From NCBI GenBank assembly GCA_007922225.1, contig ML679973.1, positions 6,920,597-6,984,596 on the forward strand: a stretch of 64,000 nucleotides of DNA, in the 5' to 3' direction. The DNA comes from Emydura subglobosa (taxonomy: Eukaryota > Chordata > Testudines > Chelidae). Every line of letters begins with the position of its first letter. Within the stretch, counting starts at the first letter, position 1. Shown one piece after another: positions 11,591 to 23,649 of this stretch. The notes under the pieces are model-generated. The model ran no database searches, was not told the DNA's origin, and saw only the letters and a program-made list of their open reading frames with translations. Position numbers and translations under genes: made by a program.

Positions 11591-11949
11591 CTTGCTGGGA
11601 AACTCACAGCAGAGACAGGGAATTGTGTAGCCCGGAAAAACCCTGATGAGGAGGGAGAGAGACGCAGGTCTCCACCAAAGAGAGGTGATGGCTGAAAAGG
11701 CTGGAGCCTAGCGTCGGTGCCCTGAACGATGACAGATGTTTTCTCAACCCAGTGATAGTGGGGTTTGGAAGGTGTGGGGTAATGGGGTTTGAAGGTGCTG
11801 GTGTTCCTGTTCTCCAGATCCTGAGGGCCTGACAGCATTGTGCTGTAGTCCAGAACATTTGCATGATGGTCTTTAAAGAGGTGCATCTGATGAAGGCTGA
11901 TCTTGAAGTAGTGGCATGAGTGGTAGGGGAATTTTTTCCCTCCTGAAGC

Positions 11950-12640
11950 ATTTTGAAAATCTCAAAGCATTTTACAAACATTAATTCTCACAGCCACCTT
12001 TGTGAAGTTGAAAAATATCATTATCCCCATTTTACAGAGGGGGAAATTGAGGACTAGAAAGAAGAAATTACTTGACAATGTCACCCATAGTGTTAGTGGC
12101 AGAGCTGGAATAGAACCCACAAGATCTGATCTAACTCCCTGCTTTATCCACTGTCTAGGGAAAAAAAGCAGCCAACAACTTTTGGTCACTCTCTGAGCTG
12201 GATTTAAAGTGGCAAAGGCGCCCATTATCACTCTCCTGTCCCAGCCAACCCCCTGAGGATGCTTTTCTACAGGACCACAGGCAACCTTAATTCTGGCTTT
12301 TCCTGATTTTCCAATGCTTGACTTTGCAACTACATTAATTTTAATGTAGTTTTATATAACGTATGTATATAACACACACTTAAAATGAACTCTGACCTTT
12401 ATAGAGCCTCCATTATGACCTGCCCAGATAGTACCCATTTCTCTGGTCTATTCAGAACAATAACCCTGCAGTGTAAGGAAGTGCCATTAGCCCCATTTTA
12501 CAGATGGGGAATAGAGGCACAGCGTTGAGTAACTTGACCAAGGTTACATAAGAAGTTTGTGGCAGAGCCAGGAATTGAACCAATGCCACCTTAGTCCACT
12601 ACTTTGCCTACTAGGCCATCCATCTGTCCTCAGTGTTACC
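11950..12640 (-). repeat. Two MIR-like SINE copies
   Basis: The copies at 11955-12170 and 12440-12620 contain CCCCATTTTACAGAGGGGGAA or CCCCATTTTACAGATGGGGA. Each is followed by a GTTAGTGGCAGAGCTGGAAT or TTTGTGGCAGAGCCAGGAAT segment and ends near a TCCACTG or CACTACTTTGCC box. This is the reverse strand of a tRNA-derived MIR/CORE SINE. Confidence 0.65.
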
Positions 12641-15430
12641 TTCACGATTGTACCAATAGCATTGGCAGCAGCAGCTGCTGCAGAGCCAAAAGTCCTGAGA
12701 TTTTTTATTTTTGAAAAGTTTCGCAAAATCTCTGTTTTAGTCCAAAACCTGAGATTGGGCAAGCTTGCTAATGGCCCACTTTTCAGACTTAGCACCAGAA
12801 CAGGGGAGGGGATTGGCAAGTCATGACCTGATGGGCTCTCAAGCCGGGGGATCTGAGGGAAAGGCAATTCACAGCCTATTTTCCCTTCCCTATGATGTTG
12901 CTAGGTACCCCACAAACCGTAAAACCTGCTCGTCCTCCTCCTTCTGTGAAATACTTTACAGTGTGAACAGCTTGAATACGCAGGTTTTGATTTGCTTCCA
13001 ACTTTGGAATGTGACATTTGACAGCTGGTAAGACGCTCCTGTTGGCACATGGATTGGAAAAGGCATCCCCATCCCACGTAGCAGTGCCGCTCTGTGCAAC
13101 ATAGCTGTGCCCTATTTCTGGGGATCCTTCAGTCGCTAGAGGATGCGCTGGGAAATGATTCTGGGAACTTGTGTCAAGGCAGAGAAGGGTTTGAAGGGTC
13201 CAATTTAATTCAGCCCGTCTGAGGCCAATTGCCTGTGCGCATCCAGGAGGAAGATGCAGTGAAGAAATTAAAGAAGGCTTGATATAATAAGGAACTGAAA
13301 GTCCCAGAAGAGACCACAACTGGAGATTGCCTGAACAAACAGGTCTATCTTGGCCAACAAGCAGATGAGGCTGAGGGTACAGCAGTTTTGGGGGCACTGG
13401 TTTGCAGAGGCCAGGCAGGCATAGGAGGAGCAGCACTAGTGATGAAAGCTACGTAGACAGGTGCAAGTTTATCTGCTGTAGCTCTGCTAAGGCAGCCGAG
13501 GGGAGGGCTTGTAGCTGTGTGAAGGTGAAAGAGGCAGGCCGTGAGCGAAAGAATGGCTGGTGGAGCAGAGCCAAGGCTGCCATTAAAAAGAGGCGGCAGT
13601 ACAAGTGGGAGCATTGCAGCCCACTGATCTCTGATCCAGGGTAAAAGGGTTAAGAACATGAGGGGAGTACACAAAATTGTAGGGTCCATGTGCTCTCCCC
13701 AGGGTTGATCCAGCTCTGTATATAACTTCCTGCTTGTCATAATAGACAAGCCCTGTCTCCACCACAAGGGGCGGAGGCCCTATGTGTGCTCCATTCCCCA
13801 GTTGGAATGGGGAAAGAGGCTGCTCCACGTTAGTGCCTTATGTCAGCCCCCGACCCCACCCCACGTCACTCCTCCCTCAGCATAAATTGCTTCAGCCTTA
13901 CTTCACAACCACATGCTCAGCCTCCTTCCCCCAGCTGCATACCATTCACGAGCCACCTGGCTGCCCAGTGTCCACTACTATTCACTCTACAAGGCTGAGA
14001 AATTGGGCATTCATAAGCCTTCCACTACCCAAGATTGCCATGGAAACCAGGCATAGCCTACAACCTAGATATTCTCTAGGAATTCGATCTGCTCTAGGAA
14101 TTCTTTGGTGAGGTTCTGGGGCCTGTGTCGTACAGGAGAGAAGTCAGATGAGATGAGCTGGCTTTGGAATCCATTCATCTGTGAATCTCCCATTTGAGAT
14201 ACTATTGGTCCAAGAGTGGCGTGGGGGTTGGGGGGGAGAGTAGGGGGGAATTATAAATTAGGATGGGCTATAAGGTGGCTCCTCTTTTTTTACCCTTTTC
14301 CTTATTTAAAGCAATTTGTTTTAGGGTTTTTTAAGTCCATCTGTTTGCACAAAAATTCCCTGTATTTTCAAAATATGAATTAACAGGGTCTTCCTGAGCC
14401 TCCACCTGCCAGCAGCTATCTTGTTGACAAATGACTTCAATAGCAACAACATCAACTGTGCCACAGTTCCACATCCATGATATTAATAATATTTTACATG
14501 CACGCAGCATACATCAACTCACAGGATCCCAAAGTGCTTTGCAATTATATACTAACAGTGCCACTGAAATGCAGACACCTGTGATGTACAGCTAGGGCCT
14601 GATTCTCAAATAGCAGCTTTGCCGTTGTCTTCAATGGGAGCAGAATACGGCTTTTCACACACAGCATGCCAGCCAGGGTGTGGAGGAGACATTTTTTAAC
14701 CAAGGGCTCAGGCAAATCCCCACTCTTAGGAAAAGCTCTATTGCATCTTTAACATTTATACAAAACAGAGTGTCCTTCATCCGTAAGGTCTCATCTCAAA
14801 AGCTCACACAGAGTAAAATGCATGTGACTCCCTAGCCACAATTCTCAGGAGCAGGAAAAGGTGGCTGTAAACTCCTTTATGCCTCCCCAATCCTGAAGCA
14901 ACTGAGGGGCTGAATTAGAATGGCTGGTTTAAGGTCTCTGTGCTGTTCCAGCAGGGCTAAGGGACCTTAGCAAGAGTGGAGTATCTGGCCAGTTTTGGCA
15001 AAGGAACTGCTCAGTGCAACAAAAAGAAAATGAATCTACTCACAGCACTGCAGGTTGGGGACTTGCTTGCTGCCTTCTCCAACTGTATCACAACAGGGTG
15101 TGGTGAAAAAACTCCCATTGGTAATGACTAAACACCATACAAGGGAGGAGCGGAGCATGCCTCCACCCCAGAATACCCTGGGTAATCCAGTTAACCCTAT
15201 CAGGACCCCTTTACTCCCGTTTGTCTCTCAGAAAAGTGGGCCACTTTGTCTCCTCTGAGCCTGTTCTCAGCTGCTTGTCTTTTATTCTGACACAAGTTAT
15301 TGGGCCCAGGCCAAAGGTAACTGATGGATAGTCTAAACCCTGTGTTATGCAGGAAGTCAGATTATCTGATCTAATGCTCCCTTCCGGGCCTCACATGCTA
15401 TGAATCTCTGAGTGCATTTTACACCTGCTC
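12640..15430. other. Intronic sequence without recognised gene
   Basis: A small CAGCAGCAGCTGCTG palindrome occurs near 12667. A copy of the motif GGGCCTGATTCTCAA occurs near 14595 without a visible second arm. Remaining open frames are shadows without family motifs. Confidence 0.4.
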
Positions 15431-15431
15431 T

Positions 15432-15462
15432 GCAGTCACTTTACACTAGTGTAAATGACTGC
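15432..15462. repeat. Near-perfect palindrome of the GTGTAAATGA family
   Basis: GCAGTCACTTTACAC is followed directly by TAGTGTAAATGACTGC. The 31 bases are almost self-complementary around ACACTAGTGT. This matches the centre of the window's fold-back repeat family. Confidence 0.65.
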
Positions 15463-15469
15463 ATAATGG

Positions 15470-18260
15470 AGCCAGGCAACTGTGACTCCAGGCTCTAGGG
15501 TATAGACTAGCACCGTAACGATAAAGCAGGAGGGAAGCCTGTCTGAAAAATAGTCTTCCGTGAGAACAAACCACTGTTTCTGCCGGCACTCTTTTCCATT
15601 AAAACGGCTGTCAGTGGCATAAATCATTCCACTTTTAATTAGAAGCTGGGCATTTTTAAACTACCTCTCACAGTTTGCACCCTGCAGGCGGGACTTTCTA
15701 CCCTTTGAACTTTCTGAATGCTGCACTGAACAAGTAAGGGGGCAGCTGCCATCCACTAGCTGCCTTGTTTTAATTGGCTGAAAGGCTTTTTACAACAAGC
15801 CTTCAATTACTCGGTTAATGAATTCGGCCTCAATGAGAGCGCATCCCCGACTAGGCGGCTATAAAACCAGCTCTAGATGAACAGAGCGCAGTGGCAAACC
15901 CAGCTCTTTAATTACCCAATCAGCCCACACATTGAAAAAATACAAGGCTTCTCCATTGTTGCCCAGTGCAATGCAGATCTCTGGACAGCAGAGGGCACTG
16001 GTGTCATTCTCTTACCAGCTGTGGTGTGAGGCTGCATCACACCTCAACTTAGCTCTGCTGACGCTGGATCCTGGGGACCTGGGGTCCAATGCCCCAAACG
16101 AAGAGTCCAACAAGCAGACAGGACCCAATGGAGACACTCTTCACTGCTAAAGTTGATGGACACACTCTAAAATTAACTTTGTTGGCCAGCAGAACTGGGC
16201 AACTGAATGCACGCTGGGCCTGATTCTCCTCATATGCTGGTGTAAATTAGGAGTAACTGCACTGAAGTTGATGGAGCTGCAGTGTTGTGAAACTACTCTC
16301 AGAGGGAAATCAAGACAAGGAGGGTGTGTTCCCACAGCCAAGACTGGAACAGGAAGCTCTGTAGCAATATAATAAACTCCTCCCCTTATAATGGCTGGGT
16401 GGAAACTGTACCTGTGAGCAATATTGTGCATAAGCCCCTGTAATGGGAAAGGACAATCTGGCAGGTTGGACTGAAGGAGAGAGAAGATGACTAAGGCCCT
16501 TTCTCTTATTACCCATAGGAGATGCGGCTGGAAATGACATGCTGTGTAACAATATGGGTACCGAGTGAGTTGTGCGCCCTCTAGAAATAGTTCCAGTTAC
16601 AGTATTTGTTAGTACAGGAAATGCTTTCTGGGTTATGCTACCTAGACTCCTTAAGAGATAAGTGGCTGATCTATGCTTGGAGAGTGACCAATAAGGCCCA
16701 GAAGATTGTAGCAGGGAAGATTACGCTCTCCTTGTCTTTCCTATGGAAACATATCCCATATTTGCACAATGGATGACAAGAGCCTTCTCTACTGGTTGAC
16801 CTTAAAGCCGTGCTTCTTTCCATAGTCAAAGAAAATGCAATTAAAGCAATCCAGTCATTCTTTGCAGCAGTGACTCTGCCAGGGCCAGCCCTAGATTGCA
16901 TTAGCAACCTAGGAAAATGTGTGATTGAGTGTCTTCACCTAATTGGTCCCTGCTCATTTCTTCCCATCAGCCCATGCTGCTCAGCAACTAATTGGCCCCT
17001 TCTCCATGGCATTTCCTCCTCTCATACACAGTCTTTGTCTCCACTGATAAGTGTGCAGTGGATGGCTTTAGGTTCCCAACTCCTTGGCTCTGACTGTAGC
17101 AGTGATTTAGGAATGACCCAAAGGCTTCTGATAGGAGTTTGGGGCCCACAATCGAATGGAAACAGAAACCTGAGTGAACAAGCAAGCAATTTAGGGTTGG
17201 TGACTGACCACAGCAGAAATCCCCTAAGCAGCTGCCTACTGATCTTGCAGCGTGTCTCACTCTTTCAAGGTTCATGTGTGCTTCCCTGGATTGTCAGACA
17301 CACAGGGACCAGAAATGTAGAGATCCCATGGAATATCCACGTGTGTTACCAGTGCTGCTTCCTGCCACCAGCACCCGGCTATAGCACCAGTCCTTTTAGC
17401 TAGTGAAGGAAACTACTACTTTTCCCTTTAGCGATGAGTAATATCATATATTAGCAGTTCCTCCCATGGCTGCTTTGTCCAGGCTAGGACTTAGTAGACC
17501 CTATGCGGTGACACTGGACAGCAAAGGTTGCGTTAGTCACACAAGGAGCTACAGAGCCAGACAGAACCACAGGGTTTGTGTCCAGCAACTTTGGTAACAA
17601 GTCTCCTTTAAATTTTTTACAGCTTAGTTCTGTGTCTTCCACGAGAGACTCAGCAGGCAAGACTGTACACCAGGTATATGTAGCGTAAGGCCCTGAATAT
17701 CAAGACTCGTGCATTTTGTGCCGGCCGCATGCCACACGCAGAATTTCCACGTGGTAGCACACGCTGCCCCTCCCCTGCCAGGCTGACTTAGCACACGTGT
17801 GGAAGGGAGATCTGGTTGAGAAAGGGGTGGTAGAGTTGTCATCTGCATCACTCAGGAATGGCTGGCATTTTCCCTCTAGTCCCTGAGATAAAACTCAGTG
17901 ACTCCATCCATCTTTCTCACAGTCGTTTGGCTTCAGACATGAAGACGGTTTCTAGCTTGAGGCACAAAGAAACATTTTCCTTCACATTGTGTGCGCCTAT
18001 TGAGTGCCGTGACAAGCACTGAGCTGAAGCCTCTTGAGACTGAAGTCGGCTGCTTATCCAAAGAACAGCTGCTGTACAGGCAGCAATGGTATGTGTTTCC
18101 TTGTGCTGCCCTGGCGCTGGGCCTCATCCCTGCCTTGGAAGAGGTCCCTCTTTGGGCGAGAGTGGTATTCAATCTCCGTGGCCCAGGCACTCTGGCTGCC
18201 CTGCTGAGACCGCCAACAAAGGGTGAAAGCGGTGGTGGCTTTTGTGCTGTGGACCTCAGT
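15470..18260. other. Intronic sequence, mostly unremarkable
   Basis: A partial fold-back family copy (GGGCCTGATTCTCC, about 16212) is present without its right arm. The TAAT-rich stretch at 15760-15870 may be a conserved non-coding element (see findings). The plus frame at 16810-17403 is open for 197 codons but shows no domain. Confidence 0.4.
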
Positions 18261-18271
18261 CCACTGAGAAC

Positions 18272-19005
18272 TAGGGATGTAAAATATTGTTTAGGAAAAC
18301 AACCATTTAAACGATTAAAATGTATATTGTTTAAACAATTAACCGCTATGATATTTTACATCCCTAGAGGGGTCGTGGAGGGCACCCAGGAGCTGGATGG
18401 GGGCAGCCCAATGCACCTTGGCCCCGCCCTGCCTGGGACCCTGGCCCCTCCAAACACCCCTGGAACCTATTGCCCCAGCCTACAGGAGGGGCCAATAAGG
18501 CAGGGGTGGAGCTGCCACCCCTGGAGCCCACTGATCGCCCCAAAGCAGACCCTCCAGAGCTGGGGCACCACCGCCCCTGGAGCCCGCTGCCCCCCAGCCT
18601 GCAGGGGTTGGGGCAATAAGGCACTCTATGCGCTGGCCACCCCCTCCGCTGCATCCTGCCCCCACCGTGTGCCTGGCCCTGCCCTAGGACCAGGGACACC
18701 CCCTATGCCCACCCGACCCTTCACCTGGGCGCACCTCAGCTGCTGCCCAGCTCGCTGCTTTTCACGCTGGCGCCAAAGTTAACCCCTAAGCTGCCAGGGC
18801 TTACCCCTGCACATTCCCAAGCACACGTCCCAGCCCTCCTCCCCCCCATCATCCCTCCCTCCCTGCAACACAATGTCCCTAGTCACCCCCCAAGTGCACA
18901 GCCGCCCCCCCCGCCCCCATGCACTGAACAGTGAAACGGTTAATGCAATTTATAAACGGTAAGACTAATACTTACCGGTTAACCGTTTGATACTTTACAT
19001 TCCTA
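18272..19005. mobile_element. hAT DNA transposon, non-autonomous, with exact 8-bp target duplication
   Basis: The element starts TAGGGATGTAAAATA and ends ...TACTTTACATTCCTA, which are inverted to each other. The 8-base sequence CTGAGAAC is repeated exactly at 18264-18271 and 19006-19013. Terminal TAGGGATGTAAA and an 8-bp duplication define a hAT element. A further inverted end (TTTTACATCCCTAG, about 18355-18368) lies near the left side, so the first 97 bases are themselves a hairpin. The interior (18370-18880) is strongly C-rich and has no transposase. Confidence 0.85.
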
Positions 19006-19379
19006 CTGAGAACTAAAGAGACTCCCCCACATTCATTGCCCATGAATCACTGATACGAAGTGTGAGAGATTTGGAGCCTGCCACCCCGAGTTTCACTCTG
19101 ATCATTCTCTGTCCTGCCCCATCCAGTGGTCCATTGGCCAGCATGCAAAGAGAAGGTGGAGCTAACCGCTATGGCTGCAACAAAGAATCATCACTAAAGC
19201 TGGATTTAAATGCATGCATTAAAAACTGCTGGCTTAAGGGTCTGTCGGTCACCCAAAATTCTGATTGTATTCCAGGTCCTGCAAACGTTATGCAGGCAGA
19301 ACTTCTAGTACAATTGATGGGCGTTCCACCGAGGGAGGCCACAGGTCTCAGTGGGCAGGGCACTAGACTGAGAATCCGG

Positions 19380-19565
19380 ACAGCTGGATTATAGTCATGG
19401 CTCTGCCAGTGAATCACTGTTTGGCATTGAACAAGTCATTTCACCTCTCTCTGTCTCAGTGGCTCCAGTTCTGAAATGGGGATAATGATCCTTCCCCTTC
19501 CCCGTAAATGCTTTGAGAACGACCGCTGAAAAGTGCAGCGTACATGCTAATCATTATTACTTTGG
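19380..19565 (+). repeat. MIR-like SINE
   Basis: The plus-strand order is a GGCTCTGCCAGTGAATCACTG head, then AACAAGTCATTTCACCTCTC, CTGTCTCAGT and ATGGGGATAATGATC. This is the standard forward reading of a MIR/CORE SINE. Confidence 0.65.
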
Positions 19566-21380
19566 TGGTACAGCGCACAAACAATGTAGGATTGGACCTA
19601 ATCTCCCAAAGCATTAACGGAATATAGATGCAGACAAAGGGCCAGCTCCCTCAATTGGTTTAAAGTAGAGTTGCTCCATTTAAGCCAGTTGACAACCTGA
19701 CCCATGGAATTTACAACTAAATACCTTTTAAAATAGTTGCACATCAATTGCCTCCTTACTTACCTGCCTTGAACTGAATTCAGAGTTCCGATTTTTTTTT
19801 CCTCTGCTACAATCAGTCCCATAAAAATGTCAGGAACTCAAGGAATTCCATGGCCCACTCAGGTGTTAGGTGTTAATAAGAGCATCGTATGTGGCAATGC
19901 ATGTCGAAATTCAGATCTTGGCAGGTTAAAGAGCTCATCAATTGACCAGAAAGGCCATATATTATGGCTTTTCAGTAAATATCAGAACTTGGAAGGAGCT
20001 CTCCAAAGAACCAGTGCTCATTCAGTTAGGGACACTATTCTCCATGAGTTGGTACTTAACCAATGTGCCCTCATGGTGTTAGGGCACGTTGAGTCTGCCG
20101 TAGGAGCCATCTTTCAATAAGCAGTCACTAGACATTTTATGGCAGTTTTCTCAACAAGGGTGTTAACCCTGGCAAAGTTCCAATTTGGCTGCTTCCTTAA
20201 ATTCCCCTGGGGTGTAAACTGGATCTTGTATTCTGTACTTCTTGTCACAAAATGTTGCATAGTGAGACTGGCTACTCCTGAACAGCTCCCATCTACTGCC
20301 CCAGAATGGCTTTATTGAAATGGGAGAGTCTTTATAAACAGGTTTGAGAGTGTTGTGTGAAAGAAGTGTGATTGATGTATTATTGATATTAATAATTAAT
20401 AGTAAGTAATTTGTCATCATCATGAATATTAGGATCAGGGCCACAGCGAGTGGCCAAACTTGACCCATCTCCGCCATGCTTATAAAAGAATTGTTACAGT
20501 AATGGTTCAAAAAACTTTAACAATGTGTTACTACAGTAGCGTGGGCTGTAAAATCTTGTAGCATTGTTTATAAAGGTTGAGAGAATGAGAACTGATTTCA
20601 AATGAAGGAAATTAATTTCTATGACAGTGTATCAACAGCCCATGGAATCCATGTTGATCATTTCCCCATGTTGCACTGCAGTCCCTGGCATCTCTGTAAA
20701 GCAGTGGTGGATTTCACTTGAAGCAAAGGGACCCATGTGTAGTCAAACTGGAGAGGGATCAATAGAAAAGGATGGGGATGGAGATATTCTTTGAAAGGAT
20801 TCAACCTAGCAGTTTCCATGGTGATACCTAAATTGTTTCTTTGTGCAGCTGCTTCTCCAACTCCTGTTGGGATTGAAGCACATATACCCAAAAAACCACA
20901 CAACTGTTCCCAAACATAAAAAAAACTGCAGCACGCAACCTCCTCCCCAAAACACATCTCTCAAAACACCCCACCACAACAAAACACATCGCAACACACA
21001 CACCATGTTGTTATCATAGGGTCAGCTACACTTTACTCCTCCTTCTACCTTCATTCTTCTACAGCTGATAGCCCACAAGGGCCAACCCCAAGCAGAACAG
21101 GCATCGGAAAATAGCCAGATGGCCGAGGGGCTTTGAAAGAGCTTAAATTGGCCTCCTGTTCCCTCTAAGAGAAAGGGAAGGCAGAAGAGCCAGTGTCTTC
21201 CAAAGTGGGCTAGCTCATATCATGCTGCGCATTAGAATTTATGCAGTCAACATTTAGATGGGGGAAGAAGCATACAAATCCTTTGCTAGTGGGTGTAGGA
21301 GAATCAAGCCCATAGACTCCCTGAGATTCACATGAACTTATCAAAGGGGAACTTCCTGTGGCATGGTGGCAAACTGTAAC
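19565..21380. other. Intronic sequence without recognised gene
   Basis: The AT-rich stretch at about 20370-20420 and the A/C-rich stretch at 20880-21005 are low-complexity. Nothing coding was recognised. Confidence 0.4.
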
Positions 21381-21382
21381 AT

Positions 21383-21534
21383 GGACCTGATTCTCCATTA
21401 GCTTGCCTCTTACGTCATTATTTACACTAGTGCAAAGGGGATGTGAAATTCTACCACTCTGATTTGGTGGCATTGTAAACCCACTTTCCACAGCTGTAAA
21501 TGACTAAACAAGGCAGTAGTCCAGAATCAGGTCT
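21383..21534. mobile_element. Fold-back MITE, GGACCTGATTCTCC family
   Basis: The left end GGACCTGATTCTCC (21383-21396) is inverted at the right end as CCAGAATCAGGTCT (21521-21534). Internal GTCATTATTTACACTAGTGC and CTGTAAATGACTAAACAAG segments are also inverted to each other. There is no coding capacity. Confidence 0.7.
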
Positions 21535-21590
21535 TAAGACTTTGTATGGGAACATACAGCTCCTTTGTCAAGTGATCCTAGGGAAGCAAA

Positions 21591-21719
21591 GTGGGTGAGG
21601 TAATATCTTTTAGTGGACCAGCTTCTGTTGATGAAAGAGACAAGCTTACAAGTTGCACAGAGCTCTTCTTCAGGTCTTCAACAGAAGCTGGTCTAGTAAA
21701 AGGTATTGCCTCACCCACC
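21591..21719. repeat. Fold-back repeat, GTGGGTGAGGTAATATC type
   Basis: The left arm starts GTGGGTGAGGTAATATCTTT and continues with AGTGGACCAGCTTCTGTTGA. The right arm is its near-complement, ending GGTATTGCCTCACCCAC. The arms are about 45 bases and the loop (containing GAGCTCTTCTTCAGG) about 35. I have a recollection of the motif as a common amniote interspersed repeat, but cannot name it reliably. Confidence 0.6.
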
Positions 21720-23430
21720 TAGTCTCTCGAATATCCTGGGATCAACATGGCTACAACAACACTGCAAACAAATCATTCTTGGCACAGATGCTAACACCAT
21801 AGGTGAAATCCGGTCCCTATTAAAGTCAGTGGGGGTTTTGCCACTGGCTTCAGTGGGACCACGATTTCACCCCATGCATTCAAATCCAGCCATTACTACT
21901 GGGTCATGTTATCCGATGGGTCCCTTTAACTCCAAATAGAATATAAGGGGAGGGAATTAAGGACCTAGGACAAAGAAGGTACCAGCTATCTTGGGGAGGC
22001 AGCCGAGGATGAAGTTTATGTCATGTTATTGGTTTTGAGTCACCAATAAAGCCTAGCTCCAGGAGGAGGATGAATTTAGATGCTCACTTATGTCCATGCT
22101 GTAATAGAATCAGTACATTTGTATTTACACAGAACCCTTCACCTTCCCTCTTTACACATTGCATCCACTCCACATGCCAATGTGTCAGGAGAGAAGTGCA
22201 TCAAGAAAAGCAACTCACACAGGGTTTTAAGGTGTAATCACCCCCTATTTTAACTTGCATCTTTTTCCAACTCCCCAAGGGGTGTCTACTCTAGGTTCCC
22301 ACAGCTCAACTTCACCAATGTCAGCAATGTTGAGAACTCTAGTGTCGACGGGTCATGTCTACTCACACCATTTTCTGCACTTTGTCTATGTGGCCTTCTG
22401 TAGCTATTCAGCGTTCCATGAGACAGCACATATTTTTCAAATGCAAAAGGGATTTCTGATTTCTTCAGCAAGTGTTGTAGCTCCACCTGGATCAGGTTCC
22501 CGTCCAGTCATCCTCACTAACATCCCCTCGCCTCTGTCTTTTGCTCTTTGTGCCTGTTGCTTTCCTTCATGATGAAAAGTAGACGTTTACTATTGGCTAA
22601 AAAGCCGGATGGAAGCTGTGTGGCAGGTGGTTAAGTGTGATCACTGATGACTATTTAAGCCTATATGCATGAAATTTTGAGTCATATTCTTGCCAGCGTT
22701 AAACAAAGCTCTTTCCTTTACCTCTTTAGCCCAGTCCGGCCTTCCATCGCCCTGTGTCTTTTCATGCAGCACTACGGATAGCAGCTGTACAATATAGGCT
22801 ACTGTATGCTAGGAACTCAGCTGAGAGCCTCGAACCCATCCAAGTGTCCCATGGATTGAATGAAGTGTCTAAGGACACATGGCTAAAGCCAATACCCTAC
22901 TGTCTAGTGGATTAGATCTCTATTATGTGGCAAGACCCATGGATTTATGTAGAAAATCCCAGCACAGTGGAGAGACCACCTTCTGCCACAAACCCACCAA
23001 ATCTTCAGAGAACAGCCTAGCACAGCGTACAACCACCCTCCACCATCCAACTTATTCTCACAAGTTAGCTTTAAGCTCCTCTCCTGCCTTGAGAGACATG
23101 TAGCAGCAGCAGCCAAAAGAAGATTTCTTCTCAGAGTGGAGCCTGAAGCACGGGGGAGGCCTGCGAAGAAAGGCTGTGGCTGAAGAGTTGATAAAACTGA
23201 ACTGGGTGGGTGGAGCTTGTTGGAAGAGGTGCCTGCTCTGAGGAACTTTTAAATTCCAGAGAAGGGGAGAGACCCTGCTCTTGTGGAGTTTTGGAATTCC
23301 ATACGGTAGGAATGGCCCTAGCTGTAGAGGTCCTAAGGTATGCAGAATTGGGGCCGCCTGCTTTTGCTTCACTTTGGCAAAGCTCCTAAGGAATGCAGGA
23401 AGGAGCCCCATTGCTGAGCATCTTGGGATC
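21720..23430. other. Intronic sequence without recognised gene
   Basis: Open frames here are short and without motifs. No repeat was recognised with confidence. Confidence 0.4.
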
Positions 23431-23439
23431 TCTAGATGG

Positions 23440-23540
23440 TGAGTCCTGCTGGAGCATAGCCCCAGCACTTGTGGAGATTCAGAGCTCTGCAGAACAAGCA
23501 CTTCTAAGCTGGAGCAGGGGCTATGCTCCAGCAGGACTCA
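23440..23540. repeat. 24-bp perfect inverted repeat (hairpin)
   Basis: TGAGTCCTGCTGGAGC plus ATAGCCCC (23440-23463) is exactly complementary to 23517-23540. The 53-base spacer can pair further (CTTGT with ACAAG). An exact arm in otherwise decayed intron DNA implies recent origin, gene conversion or selection. Confidence 0.8.
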
Positions 23541-23649
23541 GCATTCCAGCCGACTCCTCCAAAAGCTTCCTGTTGCTGTCTACATTTTCTCTGCCCTCTT
23601 TAGCCATTGCCCAACCCCACGGCCAATCACGTGGCTTAATAAAAGATGT

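Noticed and set aside
17991..18782. 263-codon plus frame
   Set aside because: It runs from unique intron DNA into the C-rich filler of the hAT element at 18272, so it is not one coding unit.
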